A stretch of DNA of 64,000 nt from Punica granatum (lineage: Eukaryota; Streptophyta; Magnoliopsida; Myrtales; Lythraceae), in the NCBI RefSeq assembly GCF_007655135.1, contig NC_045128.1:40995885-41059884 (forward strand), read 5' to 3'. Position 1 is the stretch's first letter. Each line of letters opens with the position of its first letter. The notes beneath the pieces were generated by a model, which had not been told where the DNA came from, searched no databases, and was given only the letters and a program-made list of their open reading frames with translations. Both the position numbers and the translations under genes were made by a program. Positions 1-12,880 of this stretch are shown here, piece by piece.

Positions 1-3000
1 ACAATAACTAATGGAAATTACAATTGTGCAAGAGACCCCCTGCTGGGGGGTAGGGGAACAAGAACCGAAAGGCAAGCTATTGAGACTATTGATGAAGATG
101 AAACCACGGGAGGAATTCCGGTGCCTTATAGTTGCAGCATCCCTTTGTTGGCCTTTTCCTGGAATGGCCTGTAGGTTGCTCTGGGGTGGAGCGCATCTCA
201 GTCATAATTCAAGACGAAACAATTTCCTCTTTCAATCGATGCATTACCCAAAAAAAAATAGCAGCAAAATGATGCTTTACTAATTCTAGTTAAGGAAGAA
301 ATAAGAGGATTCCGGCAGGTAAACTTCAAAATATTAGAATCACTCATGTGTTTCGCATATATTTGCTTACTAAAATATATTGATGAAAATTCGATATGAT
401 TTTGGAGGATTTGGAGCAGACACTCACTCAATTTAAGGAAGATATAATCATACAGTAAACTAAAAAACATCGGGATTATAGTCATGTTCCACATGTACTG
501 CTTACGAGAATATTTTGATGAATGGTTTGATATGGTTTTGCATATGGAGTACAGAATTAAGGAAGATATAAGAGGTGTAAGACAGGATATCGCCGACGTT
601 ATTCGGGTAATGCATCAAATGAAGCAGGAAATTTTGTTGGCAATGCATCAAATAGAGGAGGATGCTTTGGTGGATTTAATTTGCATCAAACAAAAAGAAA
701 ATTTTCTGATTCACCCATAGATAAAGGGGAAAAAAAAGAAAATGCTAGCAGTTAGGAGGATGCCTTCCAACCCCGGTGAAAAGGTGGCTTCAGGAAACGG
801 CCAGCGAAGGGATGCTGCTCCGAAGACGGGCTCATCCTCGAGCCGCCATACAGGATAATGCTGCCTGATGCCTGTGTTTTGTTTTTCTGCTGTTGTAGCA
901 GCAAATGTTATTGGTCGAACTAATTAGAATAACTTGGGACTCGGTCTCTTCAAACAATGATCACTTACAAATTAATGGTGTCAAACGTTTCAGTGGTTGT
1001 AGCACATCCTGTAAAATCATTCGAAACTTCACCATCAACCCATGTAAAAGTACGCATGAAAATCAAATGATGAACAGTCTGCCAAAGAGTGGAAAGCATT
1101 AGTAGACAAAGTGTCGAAAGTCATCCTACGTATATACCATGAGGAAAAATACAGAACCCATCAGGTAAGTTTGTCCAGCCTTCTTGTAATTCCCGGCACC
1201 CTCAGAATCACAAGAAGATTTATTCTTAATCGAGAAATGGCTGATGCCTCTTCATTTTTTTTTGGGGGCAACCGAGAATTCAAAATTGAAAGAGATAAAT
1301 AATTTCGTTCGGACTTAATTACCTCGATGACGAGCCGACAGACCAGGCTAAGAGATCAGTGGATGGTGAATGTCGCAAAGGCACGATCGGCTTGCTTGTA
1401 TATATAATAGGAGAATCCATGTACATAGCATGCGTTATAATTTGGTAACGATGACCAGTTTGGTAGGTATACTAATTTGTTATGTCCACGAGTTTATTTT
1501 TATCTATTAGTATTGTTACATGTTATATATATATTCTTTTCTAGAAAATCGAAATTTATTTTCTGAGATCAATTTTCACATGGACGTCAACGTATCATGA
1601 ACGCAAAATTTTAGTTTTTGTTTTCTTTTAGGTGCGTCTTCGAATTTATTTAGGAAGTCAAAATTTTTATAATATACACTCCAGCTATATAATATATAAA
1701 TTTGACTCCAACCTAATAAATAGGGGAAAATAGTAAATGTTTTACTAATTCATATTTTAATATATTATATTATAATGAAATTCAATAATAATAATAATTT
1801 ATTATGAGTAATAATAATATAAGAGAAAGAGAAATTAAAGGTTCATTAGATAAATTATTTAAATCAATTAAATTTAATCAAAATCACGACACTTAGTATA
1901 CAAGAAAAATGCAAAAGAGAATCTAGAAGTTCAAAAGTTTAAAAAAACTTTATACTTACTATTCTTTTACTGAATAAAATTGAGGATTTTGATTTAAAAT
2001 TTTTATAATTATTTTATTAGAAATTTCATTCATTGATAATTGAAACGACAAATATGTGTATGAATTTTTATTTATAATTCTCGAATTAAATATTTATCAT
2101 TACAATATAAAATTCACCATATTTAAATTTCTATGATAAGAAAAAAAGAAGAAGAAGAATTGTAATGTAACACAAACTCTCCTATCTATATCAATTATCA
2201 TTTTCATATTTAAATTTGTATTATGAAATTTTTGGACAAAATCCGTGCAACTCATAGGTTCAACAACTTAGCAAAACTAAAAACGGGGAACATCAATTAA
2301 TATTTGGTAGGTCCTTTTTTTTTTATTTTTCCTTTCAGTAGCACTTTCTTTTACAGCCTTCCTTGTTGCATAAAAAATAAACTTGATCAATAAATTAAAA
2401 TTTTTAAAATTTACATTATAATAATTTTGTCATGTGAAGTTAAAGCTAAAATACATGTAATACTTTGTGGAAAAAAATATATGTAATATTACATACAACT
2501 CACACGGTTACTCGTAGCTATTGAGAAATTATTAGCTGGATGTCAACCGCCACATGATTACTTATGACTACTAATACAATTTATGAAATTATTAAGTGAA
2601 ATAACATATCACACGTGAAACCCATTTTTTGAATATTAGCGGATCCAGCTTTGTAAATGGATTTCCTCTCTCTCTCTTCTTTTTTTTTTTTTTTTGCCAA
2701 TGGATTCCTTGAATATGTCATGAGTCTCATCCATTATATTCCTTGAATATGTTATGTGCCTCATCCAGTATACTAATTGTTTACATTTTCATTTGCAGAA
2801 TATCAGAGAAGGCCTTTATCAAGTGGATCTTCAATAGATGTAAAACAGAAATATATACCAAGCGACAATAATTTAATGAAATTACAATTGTCCTAAAGAC
2901 CGAGTCTGATGTAATTTGATGCATTACCCGAAAAATGCAGCAGCAAAATGGTCCCTTGTAGCTTACATTTTCCTTCATTCCAGAAAAAACAGTTGCAGCA

Positions 3001-3226
3001 AAATCAAATTTTATAGAACTTATATCCTCATTCATTGCATCGAACCCAAACTATGTGATTGAATAAATCGTCCTCTATCTGTTGCGGATCGAGGACTCCT
3101 TTTGCAGATCTTCCTTCACTTTGAGAGATGCTCTGCAGCATAGCTTCTTTCGTTTCAGCGATATACAGATTCCTTCAGTTCAGCTATGCTTTCCTCTATC
3201 CTCGGTAGCATATAGATTCCTTTATT
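1..3226. repeat. Repeat-derived region, first copy of a diverged duplication
   Basis: No complete gene is visible. Blocks here match blocks further on in the same order: about 238-275 resembles 2918-2955, 1080-1200 resembles 3400-3525, 1285-1460 resembles 4680-4860, and 2295-2450 resembles 5103-5265. This copy lacks the roughly 1.1 kb that carries the coding exon in the second copy. A 78-codon plus-strand ORF at 484-720 has heptad-like spacing of Ile, Met and Leu and could form a coiled coil, but I do not recognise it and have no evidence that it is expressed. From 1500 to 2640 the DNA is very AT-rich with no gene signal. Confidence 0.6.
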
Positions 3227-4061
3227 TCAGCCATCATCTGTCGCACATCCTGTAAAATCATTTGGAAGTTCATCATAAGCCCAAGCGAGGCAAGGTGCGA
3301 TCATGCAATGGACTTGCTCCCCCAATTTTAGGTTATCGAAGTACAACATCTGCAGAGAAGTTGGGAAACGCAGGAAAATCAATGATAAAAACTCTGCAAA
3401 AGAGTGAACAAAATTAGTAGACAAAGTGTCAAGGGTCGGTTTTACGTATATATTCCATGAGGAAAAATGCAAAACACATCATGTAAGTTTGTTTGGCCTT
3501 CTTGTAATTCCGGGCACCCTCGGAAAGCTTGTCGAGTATCAACTGGGCCCGGTTATAAGCTCCGATCTTGCTCACGTCCACCACACTGTGGAGATACTCC
3601 CTTGGGACGTTAATGTCCGATTTTGTGCAGAAGATTGTGCCTATCAGGAACAAGACCACAATCCGTTTAAACTTCTTGTCCGCTAGTTGATTCGGATCCG
3701 CCAACAAGCGTCCCAAGCAACTGCAATGAAGTTTTCCGGGCGACTTCATGATCTCCTTCATCAGTTCTGCCACCTCCCCCTTGGGGTGAACCGGTGGTCC
3801 CGTTGAATTCACACCTAGCACTCTATTCACTTCGTCCAAGGTGACGGCCTTTGGACGACCAAGAAGGACGATCATACATCTGTCGGGATCATAGCAATCG
3901 ATGATAAAGCGACACAGGTCTCGGCCTAAGCGAGTGCGCGGAAGTTGCAGTAGTCCTCCAAACCCAATCTCTTCGACAGCTGCCCGTTTCGCTTCATTAA
4001 ACTCCGGAAACAACCTCACAACACGCCTCGGGGAACAACGGGTGGAAAGTGCAAGCTGCAA
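3227..4061 (-). pseudogene. Transposon-associated plant gene fragment (DUF1985/Ulp1-element-like)
   Basis: The main open block (4061 to about 3429) encodes about 200 residues including [36 protein letters not shown] and, further on, VVLFLIGTIFC. These resemble proteins repeated hundreds of times in plant genomes and linked to MULE elements that carry Ulp1-type proteases. A second block (about 3355-3227) encodes LYFDNLKLGEQVHC and then a stretch that could be coiled coil. The Met at 4061 may be internal, and I cannot define a splice joining the two blocks in frame. No protease or transposase domain is visible. The locus is probably a fragment of a mobile-element gene. Family assignment is from memory and of moderate certainty. 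Confidence 0.5.
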
Positions 4062-5636
4062 ATTCAGCCATCATCAGATCATTACGTACATAAAAGATGT
4101 GATTAATTTCTTCATTTTATGTACCGATCATTATTATAAATACATACAATTTGCTTGGTGCACGGAGTTCGGGCAGCGAAATCTCTTTTACTGCCATCCT
4201 TCGACATGTCCCGTCTAGGTATTAGAAAGTCTCTCGGAATCTTCGGCATTTCCTGTATACATGATAGCCGATTTTAAATTTTCTTTGAAAAAATAGCTTA
4301 TAACTCACGAGGCATTTTCAGCCTATTGGTTGCAACTAATCCCGCTTGAGCGTCAATCTTATCTATATTTACACACAAATATATAGCAAGTACAAACCGG
4401 TCCAAAAACCACCTCCCTCTGCCTCTTCGTCATATTGAAAGACTGAATCTACAACAAAGTAAAGGTCAGGTTTCCACGTATTTAAATACCAAAAGGAAAT
4501 TCAAATAAAATTCTTGATTGCATAATTATGCATTACATACTTAATTGTATATTTTCATGATGATAATAATAATATGCTCTATACTTGTAAACGACTGGCA
4601 GTGTATGAAAATATTTATTCTTATTACAGGGAAGGCTATTGCATGTTCGTTATTTGTGCTCAACAGATGATTAAAAATTGAAAGAGATAAATGATTTCGT
4701 TCGGACTCAATTACTTATGAAGCGGCTGAAAGAATAGGCTGAGAGATTGGTTGACAGTGAATGCCACTACGGCACGATCAGCTAGCTCTTATATATAATA
4801 GGAGAGTCCATGTACATAGCATGTACTATAATTTGGTAATAATGACCAATTTACTAGGTATGCAATTTTTGCTATGTCCACCTTTTTATTTTTATCGAGT
4901 ATTGTTACGTGCTATACATATTTTTTTGATGAGAAAAAACGAATTTTATTTTCTAGGATCAATTCTGACACGGACATCGACTTATCATGATCACAATATT
5001 TTTTTTCACTTTGGTATGTCTTCAAATTTATATATCTAGGAAGCTGAAATTCGTATAATATATAATATATACTCAATAAAAATAAAACCATTTTTCTAAA
5101 ACATCAATTCATATTTGGTAGGTCCAATATTTTGGTTTTCCTTTCTATAGCACTTTCTTTTACAACCTTCCTTGTTGCATAAAAAAAAATCGATCGAGAA
5201 ATTTAACTTTTTGAAAATTATATTTTAATAATTTTGTCATACGAAATTAAAGCTAAAATACATGCAATATTACACATAACTCGTACGATTTCTCATAGCT
5301 GTTGAGAAATTATTAATTGGTCGTAAGTCGTCGCATAATTATACGTAACTACCAATATGATTTATAAATTTTTTAAGTGAGAGATATAATGTTTCACCCT
5401 ATAATGTAGAATTATATTGAAATGCAAGTTAGTAAATAAATTTTGTCTAAATAATATAGTCGTTTCTTAATTACTATGCCTGAAACGCATGGATTCTTGT
5501 TAACGATCCATAGTGAACAAAAATTTTCATAATCAGAATCGCTCTATACTATTCTAACAAGACTTGTCTTGGTTGAAAAAGCACTGATTCAATTAGTTCA
5601 TGTCTAAGCATCTCATGAAATAAGATAAGAAAAATA
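4062..5636. repeat. Second copy of the duplicated flank, AT-rich spacer
   Basis: The stretch 4680-5400 is the counterpart of 1285-2620, including shared runs such as CATGTACATAGCATG and a block beginning near 5103. I see no supported gene. Between 4100 and 4480 there may be upstream exon remnants of the minus-strand fragment, but no frame could be fixed. Confidence 0.5.
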
Positions 5637-7887
5637 CTATCCTATGCTGCCAGCATGGGGAACTGCACTCAACCTCCTACTCCGGCGAGTCCGGTCCACT
5701 TCCTTCCGCCCAAAAACCGTCGTGCACTCCGGGAGCTCCCCTAGGTCCGCGAAGAGGGTCTCATCCTCCTCCCTCATCATGTCGTAACCAACTGCCAAGT
5801 CGGCTCCTAACTCGTTGCAGTAACCAGCCGTCCAGACTGGGTTCTCCATGAGTGATGTAGAGGCCACATCGGCAGCGAGCCAATCGAGATCGAGAGGCGC
5901 ATCGCACCTGAGGTCGGGGTGGCCTGTGAATCCGGAGAGATCAAGGGAGACCTCGGTCTGGGGTGGGTCGTTGGCGACGGGTGATATGGCAGGGGAGTGG
6001 CCTTGGGCGGGTGAGGTGTGTTCGTGATCGTAGGAGTACGTGATGCGGAGCGTGGTGGGGTCCATGCGGCTTCGCTCGACTTGTTTTCTGGCCGGGCAGC
6101 CCTTGGAGCTGCTACATCGATAGTAACCCCTGTCACCATATTATTAAAAAAAAAAAAAGCATTATTGCAGATTTATTATATTTTAATAGGATTTTTAAGG
6201 ATAATGTCAGAATAATCCCCGGATTTGTCTTTTTCCTCCCAAAGAAATACTCAACAGAATCAGAATCGCTGATGATATTAGGTAACAAGGAATCTTTGTC
6301 GCTGGGTTAAGACAGCATCATAACGCAGAGCATTTGAATAAGCCTATTTCACCTACTTACCAAAAAAAAAAAACCATTAATAATTCAAAAAAAACATGAT
6401 GTGTACACTTTCTTTCTGGTCCTAATACGACATTTCGAAAATTATACAAAAAAGCATAATCTTTCATTTTACTCTCAAATCTAACACGACGTTAAATTTT
6501 TCGTCATTTTTAACGGTAGAGTCACGCGTCGTTACACTACTAGATGAGTGAGTCCCACTTATTTTTATTTAATTAAAAAAAATTTTAAAAAGAAAGAGGG
6601 GTCGACTAAGGCCCCGAAGGAGGAGGGGGCCGGCGGTGATGACCTCGATTGCAGCCACCACCGCCCATCGTCCTTCGGGCCTCAGCCTGTCGGCCAACCT
6701 CTCTCTTTTATTTTTTGAAGTTTCAGAAATTTTTTAGTTAAATAAAAAAAAAGTGGGACCCACCATCCAATAGCATTACAACACGTAGTATTATAGTTAA
6801 AAATGTCAGAAAATTTATTTCGTTAGATTTGATACTAAAATAAAAAGTCGTGCTTTTCTAGATAATTTTTAAAATGCCATGCTAGAATCAGAAAAAAAAG
6901 GTATAAATATTGTGTTTTTTTGGCTATTAAAAAAAAAACTATTTCACCAAAATCTTAAGCATTAGCACACCACGAATTCTGACTGTACTTTATCCTGAGC
7001 GGAGTTAATATACATAGTCTCACGATTCAGTGATCAATCGACCACTAATTACGGTACTTCTCCGATCTATGGCGCTTCACAGTTCCTAATGCATCGAACT
7101 ATTCAGCATACTGTGCCTTTTATTTAGAACTAAACTTCACTGGATCGACATCTTGGACAAACCGTCTCATCTCCAACCTATTCCTTTGCGGGTGACAATA
7201 AGAATAAAACCATAATTTACCAGCACAGTTCAGGGAGTTGCCGGAACATTTCCGGTGCCAGAGCCTAGAAATTGTCACTTTTACTGGCAGCGAGCCATCA
7301 TATAATTAACAAGCACCAAGTTATAATGTTCATAACTTTCTAATGCAGTTCTGTAGCAAGATTTTGTATTATTGGGACGGTCGGGTTTAGATCGATGGAT
7401 TGGATTTAGCAAGATAGACCGGAGAACATACATCCCAAAGAATGAGTATTAGGGAAATTGCTATGGTACCTGGGATAAGGTGAGCCCTTGATGGGCTTCT
7501 GGCCATATTTCCTCCATGTCCATGAATCCGGTGGAGGATACGCCTCCCCTTTGCTCCTAGCTCCATTCACATCCCTGTCAATCGGTATCGAAACCACCCT
7601 CTTTTGTATACCCTTCCTGTATCCAAAATTGTGTTTCAAATAGGATGGCTAGTTCAGACATAATGACAATCGATCGGTATATTCTGTAAATGCAGTCTCA
7701 ACATAAAAACTTTAACTGATTTCTGTAACATCAAGGGGATAAATTACCTTTTCTTTGGGGAAGGTGCACCGATCCTGGTAGTTTCATCCTCTGAGGAGGG
7801 CGGGTCCGGCCCATTTTGCGGTTCGAGGTCAGGGTGGTCCTCCGGATGCTCAAGAACAAACGGATTGCCATAGGACTTACGCTCCAT
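5637..7887 (-). CDS. WRKY transcription factor, group IIe (WRKY65/69-like)
   Basis: A nuclear DNA-binding factor expected to bind W-box promoters. Three exons on the minus strand, 7887-7748, 7616-7470 and 6129-5637, give 259 residues. The WRKYGQK heptad is at residues 81-87. The zinc finger follows as C101-X5-C107-X23-H131-X-H133. The second intron falls after SPYPR and before GYYRC, the conserved intron position of WRKY groups I, II and III outside IIa/b. The [20 protein letters not shown] stretch is typical of group IIe. The N-terminus is acidic and Pro-rich, with a basic KKRKG patch just upstream of the domain. The C-terminal region is acidic, a possible activation segment. The start is chosen because it opens the only exon that joins in frame. 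Intron 2 carries a foldback element (6385-6928). WRKY65 and WRKY69 cannot be separated by eye. Confidence 0.88.
6385..6928. mobile_element. Long-arm foldback MITE in WRKY intron 2
   Basis: The two halves are diverged inverted repeats. The left arm (about 6385-6630) pairs with the reverse complement of the right arm (about 6690-6928). Matching landmarks are AAATCTAAC, CATTTTTAAC, GTCCCACTT and the outer run of A followed by ACAC. The GC-rich centre (6601-6705) is itself partly self-complementary. It has no coding capacity. No clean target duplication was found because both borders are poly-A. Long arms suggest a Mutator-like nonautonomous element. Confidence 0.65.
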
Positions 7888-10765
7888 TTACTATATTAAT
7901 AGAGCAGATCTATCAACTGGATGAGCAGCTTACTCCAGACTAATTAGAACCAAGCGAGGCGGAATGACTAAACATTCGTTTCTCAGCACCTCTCCATCAG
8001 ATGAAACTCGAGTGCTGGTCGGAAACAACGCGAGATCGCCGGAAAACACAGAGAGAGTCGCTGGAGGAGATCAGAAGAGGAGGGATGGGTTTAATATTAT
8101 TATGTGGACGATACTGTATAGTTAGTCTTTCTATATGTTTTGACCGATTGGCAGTTGGGTATAATAGTTTATCTTTGGGGACGTGCAAGCCCTTTTTTGA
8201 TGTTGTATACACACGCAAACATCATATATTTATTGAGCTCGACCAATGGGAGTTGGCGGATAAGGCGATGTGTAGTCCAAAGATTGTGAGATTTTAATAC
8301 ATTGATCATTATGTTATAATTAACTATAGTATGTTATGTAATGGGTGCAGTATATAAAGTAGTGCAATTTGACGGGATACACGGGAAGCGACTAACGAGA
8401 CACAAGCCGTCGTCTCCTCTGTTAATCTCTTCACCTTTGGTTCCGAAACGTGATCAACTACAAAGGTCCATGCCATGGCGCATCCACCAAGTTCTGCCAT
8501 AGCAGCCATACTGTCCTGATCTATGCCTACTTCTCCTAATGTTCATCGCAGAGAAATGGCTTGAAAAACCGAAACTAAGAAATCTCTTGCTCGAGATATA
8601 CTTTGCGGATACTTATGAGACTCCTGATAATAGAGTCTCTAGAGTGCAGAACCGACTACTCAACTGTGCATCTTTTTATTAACGAGAACACGACAACAGT
8701 TGCCTTCACAATGGCTTGGAAGTTGGAATCCTTAACTAGAATTGTCAAATTTCGCAACGTAGATAGGAGATAAGAGAGTTCAGTTCACAAAGTTAATTTG
8801 CTGGCCCTTATTTAGCAGCGGATCTCTAACCAATGTGAATTAGTTCAAATAGTTTAACATTTATTTCTCTTAAGTAAGGTCTTCGAATTATGCAAATGGA
8901 AAAGATTCAATTTGGAAGAGATTTACCTTTTATTGGGTCGATTGTGTTCAAGCTAGATTGGTCGAGGCCTATTGAAATTTCGAATACCAGAGTACATATC
9001 CATAAAACAAAAAGAAAAAGAATTGCCAGTGGATCTCTTCAATATTCGGTGACCTCGCTTGGCCTTGTGGCTGGGTCTGAGGCAGCAGCAGATCAGCACA
9101 ATCATGGGCCTGAAATGCAGAGGAATTATGGGCCCCCATTTAAATGAATCGTAAGCTGTAATAAGCACGCACCTCGTCAAGCCCATGAAGCTCGCATTTA
9201 TGGTCCCCCGGATTCGGACATTTCGATAAGGACTATGGGACCATTCCCGCCTGCTACATTGAGATCGGTCGAGATATTCCGTGCATTCACTCCACCTGCA
9301 AATTTTCTTTTATTGGATAATATAATGTTCAAAATTTTCAGACATATCGAGAACCAATTACCCCGATTAAATTGCTTGTTGGATAAGAGTGGAAGTACTT
9401 TTCATTAATCGGCTGGTTCTGGCCGGGACCATTTTTTATGCGTCCAAAGAATAGACGTGGACATGGCTGGGCCCAAAAGATTCTTCCCAGAAGCGTCACT
9501 GTCAATTGTCAAATGCATTTACTCTAGAAATGCCCCGACGCTCTCTTCTCTCCGGTTAATTGGCGTTTATTTCACTTAAATAATATTTTAGTTCAAGTCA
9601 TGTAAGTTGAGAAAATTAACACTGTGTGACTTTTATCCATTAAAAATATATCTAACTTGAAATGAATTAATCGAGGTTTGGACTTTTGGATGTAAATACC
9701 GAAAAAGATATATAAAGAGAGAAAAACGAAGGAGATAAAAGGAAGATCACACTTTCCTATTATTAAGAGAAAACGACAAGAGGAGTTTGATTAATGTTAA
9801 AAGCATACTCTATGAAACTCGTCATCTATGCTGGAATGATAAACTTTTAGAAGTTTAATTTGGGTAATTTTTTTTTCCCAAGTCTTTATATTAAAAGATT
9901 CGATGCATGAACTAGTGATGTTTCTATCAGCAATTTTGACAAACATTTTGACTTTGACATTCACACGTGCTCTATAGCTATATATAAAATATAAAAAAAT
10001 GCGATCTAGTAAAGAAAGAACTCGGCGAAGTTCAAACGAGTAAATTTTAAAGCTTGCGGGATTCAAACTGTACCAAACTTTTTGATGTGCTCTACAACTG
10101 CAAGGTAGGGAAACGGTCGATGGTACCTAAACTTCTATTATTCGATCTCGCTCGTGTTTTATTATATGTAATGTTTTTATATAGTGAAATTTATTCGGTC
10201 TGTAAGGACGGGCTGACTAGTGACCTCGTTGAGACTTTCTTTAGGATTGATCCAACAGTCCCTCAAAATTTTCGTTTAAAATATCCAAAGACAAAAACCT
10301 TCGGGAATGTGAACAGATACATAACATGAATTATTTAATGCATGGGGAAAATGGACGGGTTTGGATCAACGTCGCGTCTGATGACCCTTTTGTTTCTTTT
10401 TCTTCCCTTCATCTGTTGACGGGTTTCTATCTGCCCGTCACGTGTTTTACATGTCATTTTATATGTATATCGTTCCAGGGCTTGCGAACCACGAGCAGAA
10501 CAATAAGCCCCATTTTATAAAATTTAATTGATTTCCACAATTATGTTATCTTATATCATATATGCTCTACCAATAATTTGCCGGGTTACTTACTTATCCA
10601 CAAAAAAAAAAAAAGAGTTTATGTATACACAACAGCTAACCATTCATTAGATTGCACCCCGGTTGATAATTATAATTATCAGTTAACATATATTCTATAT
10701 CTATAATATTTAAGTCATTAAATTTATAGACTTCTCTTATAAAAATTCTAAAAAAAAAATTAATT

Positions 10766-11041
10766 AGTGTGTTTGGTTTTAGAGTTGAGTTGAGTTGAAT
10801 TTTGATTTTAATTGAGTTATAACGATTATATTGTTGAATTACGAGAAAAAGTATGAAAAAGTAACAAATAGTTGAGAGAATTTAATATTAAAAATTGAAT
10901 TGATTATAATAAAATTATATGTAGGTTTATGTATGGACCTCACCTTTTTTTATTTTGAAGAGTTGATTTTTGTTGTGTAGTGAGTAGAGTTAAAGTTAGA
11001 ATTAAAATTTTAAAATTTAATTACGAAACCAAACGGAACAA
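10766..11041. mobile_element. Tourist/hAT-like MITE
   Basis: The left end reads GTGTGTTTGGTTTTAG and the right end AAACCAAACGGAACA, so the termini are imperfect inverted repeats around GTTTGGTTT. The inside is AT-rich, about 275 bp long, and has no ORF. The same terminal motif occurs in a shorter element at 58629-58760. Target duplication is not clear, so superfamily is open. Confidence 0.5.
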
Positions 11042-11896
11042 TATCTGTGCAAAATTACAAACAATAGATATATTAAGTTAAGTGCGCAATAGTAAAATAA
11101 TGATTTTAATTCTTTAATAATCCTACATCCAAGTATATATTTCAGTTTACTCCTCGATCGATTCTGCAAGCATCAAACCTCTCTTTGTCATATGCATTGT
11201 TATAGCACTCTTTAAAAATGAATAGCTCATGCGTGATAAATAAGGGAAAGGTCGAGTTCCATGCATGACCCACCATTTGCATGTATATGTGTCCTGCATG
11301 ACATGTGAACATTTCCGAGATTTATGACTTTGGGATGCTTCGTAATTCATTTTAATCATATCAAACCAAATTATGCGATTGAATTAGGTATGCTGTCATT
11401 TAATGTCCCATGATGAACAACAAACAATTCCATGTGGACGACTAACCAAATGTGCGCATAATAAGTACATGTCAATTGTCAACACTCCTAGAAATTTCAC
11501 ATCTCGCCCATGTCCATGTCCTCGTCCACGAGTCCCCGTCGACCCCGATATGCGGAAAAATGATACAAATAATTTCTACTTCCCTCCCCAGTTAATATAT
11601 CTCTTTCATTATAAGGTAAGATGCAATAATTATGATAAAACAAATAGTGGAAGAACAAAATAATGGGCCCTTAGGACTTTAGGTTTGGGACCGACAAGTT
11701 AGTCCTATCCTACCCCTCGATCGGGCAAAGCGAAAAAGGAAATTTCGGCATAAAAAAATGATTTGGACAGTGGGACCCAACGATTTTAAATTAAAGAGAG
11801 CATCTGAATATTCGAGGTCTCAACTCTTGTTCTCACCATTCACCACTTTGAGTCTTTGACCCCTAACTTATTTATCATATAATAATATAATCTTAC

Positions 11897-11918
11897 TATA
11901 TATATATATATATATATA
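11897..11918. repeat. (TA)n microsatellite
   Basis: About eleven uninterrupted TA units in intergenic DNA. Confidence 0.9.
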
Positions 11919-12805
11919 ATTTGCACTACTCGGCTTTTCCGACCAGAAAAATAATGGTGCTAATCAACTTTTGGGCTTTTGACTTCGAAGCTTAATTCAT
12001 TTCATCCACGTAAGACGACGCTCAAACCACGCGGTTTATGTTTATATTTACGATAATGTTGTAGTCATATATTAACCAGCAGCCCGGTTCACGCCTGACT
12101 TTATTCACTGCATAAGTACTATAAAATATAAAAATTGAAATTGATAAATTCGATAAAAATTGAAATCGATAAAAATTGAAAACCAAAGAGAATAGTCATT
12201 TATGAATAGAATTATATATAACATAAGGATAAGAGAATAGAGTTATCGATAATACGTGATGGCCATGGATCAAAGTCACACGAGTGATTATTATTTAACC
12301 GACTCAAACAATTTAAAAGATAATTTGCTTATATATAAGCTAAACGTGACAATTAATTAGAAAACAAATAATATCAGACTTTTAGAATAATTATAGCCTT
12401 ACTCTGAAATATAATATGAAAATATCTCCGACTATTTAATAATTTATTATGCTGTTGTTAGGCGTGTGAATATTGAAATATGAAAGGATCGATTTGTTTT
12501 TTGAGAATTTTATCGCACGAGGACTTGGCAAGTTCTTTTTTTTTTTTTTTCCTGAGAGGCTTGGCTAGGTGGTTGATTAATCCAAGGAAGGCTAATTAAA
12601 TGGAACTGTTAGTTGGTAAGCTCAGTCAAACAAATCAACTGCTATGACATTCAAATCACCCAAGGATTGACCACCTTAATTAAAATTTTAATCCTACATG
12701 ACAATAAAATAATCAGAATTTCATTTAAACCCAAAAAATAGTTAACCCCACAATGTAAACTTGAAATAGTTTGGGGGGCAATATCGTCACGCGGACGTCT
12801 CCACG

Positions 12806-12812
12806 TATAAAA
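12806..12812 (+). promoter_or_regulatory. TATA box of the DUF1685 gene
   Basis: TATAAAA lies 75 bases before the preferred ATG at 12881. It is followed by a pyrimidine-rich leader, as is usual for plant core promoters. Confidence 0.6.
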
Positions 12813-12880
12813 CCAGAGAGCCTTTCCCTCTTCTTATCTCCAAACAGCCCTCTCCCCTTCTGATGCATATCTTCCCAAAA

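Larger units (their letters stand above)
7888..12805. other. Intergenic, AT-rich; no supported gene
   Basis: No open frame here has a recognisable family, splice context or protein-like composition. The short ORFs at 8001-8297, 8890-9147 and 10054-10329 look random. The stretch contains a MITE-like element at about 10766-11041 and a TA microsatellite near 11897. The 7888-7990 part is probably the WRKY 5' leader and promoter. Confidence 0.55.
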
